Below are positions 61,507 to 64,000 of a stretch of 64,000 nt of DNA, piece by piece. Position 1 is the first letter of the stretch. Each line of letters starts with the position of its first letter. Source of the stretch: Quillaja saponaria (lineage: Eukaryota > Streptophyta > Magnoliopsida > Fabales > Quillajaceae); NCBI GenBank assembly GCA_029379385.1, contig CM055608.1:23682350-23746349 (forward strand), given 5' to 3'. The position numbers were made by a program, and so were the translations under genes. Under the pieces are notes generated by a model. The model was not told the DNA's origin. It did no database searches and worked only from the letters and a program-made list of their open reading frames with translations.

Positions 61507-63639
61507 ATGGATGTAATTGTACAATCAAATAATGAATGTTTGATTTTGAAAGGTGGATCCCCAGACCAGGAATCAGTAGGATCTGGCACAAAGAAGTCTA
61601 GCGTATCATCTGGGAGTAGGCCTCCGAATCAGAAGGAGTTCTTTTATAGATTTGTCGAGAGTGACATATTGACGTCAAAACTTGTAGACTGGTTTGAATC
61701 AGTAGTAGAAAAGTCTGCACCAAAAAAGCACGCCTTTGAATTCCCATTTGAGTTGATAGAACTTCAAAAATTTGAATATGCATTGGAAGGGATTTCATTT
61801 CAGCAGCTGATACGGATGCCTAATGCTATTCATGCTTCCACATGTGATGCTGTTGAAGCAACTGCTTATCTCGCTATTGAAGATTTTCTGCATGCAAGTG
61901 TGAAGGGCTTGTGGGAAGCATTTTGGAGTCAAGATGAACCCATACCTTTTTCTGTTGGTTGTCTATACAACTCTAACTTGAAATTCTACCAGGCTGAAAA
62001 GGCAATTGCTAATGGAAAGCTTGGAGGTCTTTGTGCCACTGGTGTGATGCTTAATAATCCTAGATATCCCCATGGAAAGTGGGATCAAATTCTTGAACTG
62101 GCTCTTTTAAGGCCTGATATTGGAAGTCTGGCTGTTGGTAGTAGCCGAAAGCCTTCTCTTTCTGTTCTAGGAGAGGCCATTTTCTATGCTCTTCGTATGC
62201 TATTGGCAAGAAGTTTAAGCAGACTGAGTTTCTTTGAGGATTCAAGTTCTGTCTTTGTTCTTTTAGTTGACTCTCAGTATGGTGGTGTTGTAAAGGTTGG
62301 AGGAGATGTAAATAAGATGAATTTTGATGTGAATAATATTTATGAATGTGCTGCTGAGTGGATAAAAACACATTCTACAATAGCAGTTTCTCCAATTGAT
62401 AGGATCTGGAACAAACTCGGAAATGCGAATTGGGGAGACATTGGTGCTCTGCAGGTACTTTTTGCAACCTTCCACAGTATAATGCAATATGCTGGAGTGC
62501 CCAAGCATTCTGTTGAGGATTTGGCTGCTGATCATAGTTCACGCCTCCAAACAAGAAGAATAGAGAGACAATTAGGAGAAGCCAAAGTGAATGGAAATGG
62601 TCTATTTCGATACCAGCAGCGTAGTGTATCTCCTGAAATCGTCGAAGTTCATGATGCAGTCAAAATTGAGTCCAAAAAGCCTATGAAATTAGAAGTAGGA
62701 TCTGTGTTATGGTTGGAGGATTCAGACTGGCAAAAGGGTTACCAGATAAAAGAGGTCATGACTACTGCTGAATTCACATATTACATAGCATCCCATGTTG
62801 AAGAACCAGGCAGAAGTCTGTTCCTTTATGTTGGTTCTCATCCTTCTAATCTAGAACCAGCATGGGAAGATATGAATTTGTGGTATCAAGTTCAGAGGCA
62901 AACCAAAATATTGACAATAATGAAACAGAAAGGTCTATCTAGCAAATATCTGCCTCAGTTGAGTGCATCTGGTAGGATTGTACACCCTGGCCAGTGTAGA
63001 AGACCCAGTTCAGGTGGAAACTGTGACCATCCTTGGTGTGGGACCCCCATTCTTGTGACCATCCCAGTTGGTGAAACAGTAGCTGAAATGGTTAGAGGAG
63101 GCCGATTTGGTTCAGATGAGGTTATCAGGTGTTGCCATGATTGCTTATCTGCACTTTTTACAGCTGCTTCAGCTGGAATTCGGCATGGGGACATCAGGCC
63201 GGAGAATGTGATTTGTGTAAAGTCTGGTATACGGCATCCTTATTTTGTTCTTATTGGCTGGGGACATGCAATTCTTGAAGATAGGGACCGACCTACAATG
63301 AACCTTCATTTCTCATCAACTTATGCACTTCAAGAGGGAAAGCTTTGCTCAGCGTCAGATGCAGAAAGCCTGATTTACATGCTTTATTATACCTGTGGCG
63401 GGACGTTGCCTGATCTAGATTCAGTTGAGGGTGCATTGCAATGGAGAGAGACCTCTTGGTCAAGGAGATTGATTCAACAGAAGCTAGGAGACATTTCCAC
63501 GGTGTTGAAAGCATTTTCAGATTATGTTGACAGTCTATGTGGGACACCATATCCTATGGACTATGATATATGGTTGAGAAGGTTGAAGAGAAACTTTCAT
63601 GAGGAAGATTATGGGAAGGAAATTGATGCTTCAGGCTAG
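61507..63639 (+). CDS. Plant protein with C-terminal kinase-like (probable pseudokinase) domain, 710 aa
   Basis: The whole coding region lies in one exon. The ATG at 61507 (MDVIVQSNNECL) was chosen because it follows the acceptor CCTTCAG (end 61486); the longer frame from 61459 would start inside the intron. Residues 1-400 form a helical plant-specific region (FYRFVESDILTSKLVDWFES, FWSQDEPIPFSVGCLY). After a linker comes a region with CDHPWCGTPILVTIP and then HGDIRPENVICVK (H560, D562, N567), which copies the kinase catalytic loop HxDxxxxN. The DFG position reads IGWGH, so magnesium binding is probably lost. No Gly-rich loop was identified. Function unknown; related proteins exist across plants as uncharacterised kinase-superfamily members. 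Confidence 0.75.
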   Translation: MDVIVQSNNECLILKGGSPDQESVGSGTKKSSVSSGSRPPNQKEFFYRFVESDILTSKLVDWFESVVEKSAPKKHAFEFPFELIELQKFEYALEGISFQQLIRMPNAIHASTCDAVEATAYLAIEDFLHASVKGLWEAFWSQDEPIPFSVGCLYNSNLKFYQAEKAIANGKLGGLCATGVMLNNPRYPHGKWDQILELALLRPDIGSLAVGSSRKPSLSVLGEAIFYALRMLLARSLSRLSFFEDSSSVFVLLVDSQYGGVVKVGGDVNKMNFDVNNIYECAAEWIKTHSTIAVSPIDRIWNKLGNANWGDIGALQVLFATFHSIMQYAGVPKHSVEDLAADHSSRLQTRRIERQLGEAKVNGNGLFRYQQRSVSPEIVEVHDAVKIESKKPMKLEVGSVLWLEDSDWQKGYQIKEVMTTAEFTYYIASHVEEPGRSLFLYVGSHPSNLEPAWEDMNLWYQVQRQTKILTIMKQKGLSSKYLPQLSASGRIVHPGQCRRPSSGGNCDHPWCGTPILVTIPVGETVAEMVRGGRFGSDEVIRCCHDCLSALFTAASAGIRHGDIRPENVICVKSGIRHPYFVLIGWGHAILEDRDRPTMNLHFSSTYALQEGKLCSASDAESLIYMLYYTCGGTLPDLDSVEGALQWRETSWSRRLIQQKLGDISTVLKAFSDYVDSLCGTPYPMDYDIWLRRLKRNFHEEDYGKEIDASG

Positions 63640-64000
63640 ACTTTTTTAAACTGGACCATATTGCCGGAGACCTCAATATTAGCTGGGATATGCGTCTTTC
63701 TGCACAGATTTTTTGGGAACCAGAAAAATTGTGGGTCAATTCTTTAACGTATTTGATGATGGGGGTTCATATTCCTTGAATAGAAATTCGTCTAGGAGGA
63801 TGGTTTCGAACAAATGAAGCGGCTGAGTCATGATTGTTCTTTTTGGTTATTGGTTTGGCCTGTTTTTTCTCTTCTAAATCTTTTGGGAGTGCTTACATGG
63901 CATGCAGAGATGGTTAGATAATAATGTGGATATATATCAACAGCAGCCTCTTTCTACTGCAAAACTAAATCATCATTACTTTCTTTCCTTTTGATGAGTT
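63640..64000 (+). other. 3' UTR of the kinase-like gene
   Basis: Sequence after the TAG stop is non-coding and T-rich, as expected for a plant 3' UTR. No clear poly(A) signal was chosen; it may run past the window edge. Confidence 0.5.

Noticed and set aside
30000..64000. CRISPR-like arrays, operons, tRNA or rRNA genes
   Set aside because: Tandem repeats present are minisatellites or transposon parts without regular unique spacers; the DNA is nuclear plant DNA; no cloverleaf or rRNA block was recognised.

Overview
The window is nuclear DNA of a flowering plant, most likely a eudicot. Genes have many introns with GT-AG borders, intergenic DNA is AT-rich, and the encoded proteins read as plant orthologues (MYB-CC factor, plant calmodulin, UBC22-type E2, plant-type CSN2). 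I do not assign a species. The bacterial vocabulary (operon, RBS, CRISPR) does not apply, and no tRNA or rRNA gene was recognised.

Layout. 0.5-4.2 kb (-): a MYB-CC/PHR1-like factor whose 3' end lies off the left edge. 5-8.1 kb: LINE debris and an intron-bearing L-2-hydroxyglutarate dehydrogenase pseudogene. 8.8-12.7 kb (-): a 752-aa Mutator-like transposase ORF that lacks its SWIM region and may have a spliced leader. 14.0-17.5 kb (+): a membrane-anchored cupin protein. 20.3-21.6 kb (+): calmodulin. 22.7-27.6 kb (-): UBC22-type ubiquitin-conjugating enzyme. 27.7-36.9 kb: repeat-rich DNA with an NB-ARC relic, a CACTA-like element containing a SINE fragment, and a higher-order tandem array carrying a hAT insertion. 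37.0-38.3 kb (+): an FSH-type serine hydrolase. 38.5-48.6 kb (-): CSN2, twelve coding exons, with two internally deleted Copia elements, a hAT MITE and a LINE tail in its introns. 48.9-52.9 kb: a composite island with inverted repeats around fragments of a ZW10/MIP1-like gene and a chloroplast RRM gene, with a hAT element inside. 53-58 kb: low-information DNA with a fourth hAT element and a possible spliced transcript. 58.2-63.6+ kb (+): a large protein with a C-terminal kinase-like domain.

The intact genes are ordinary, unrelated housekeeping or regulatory genes and show no pathway clustering, apart from two ubiquitin-linked genes (UBC22, CSN2). The unusual content is in the transposons and gene relics: four hAT-type insertions with readable target-site duplications (one with its empty site present in the same array), two non-autonomous Copia insertions with terminal features intact, gene-fragment capture between inverted repeats, and a CSN2 intron whose expected acceptor reads AA. 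No clearly novel multi-gene system was found. All exon models were built by hand from reading frame, splice borders and recalled family sequences, not from an alignment.
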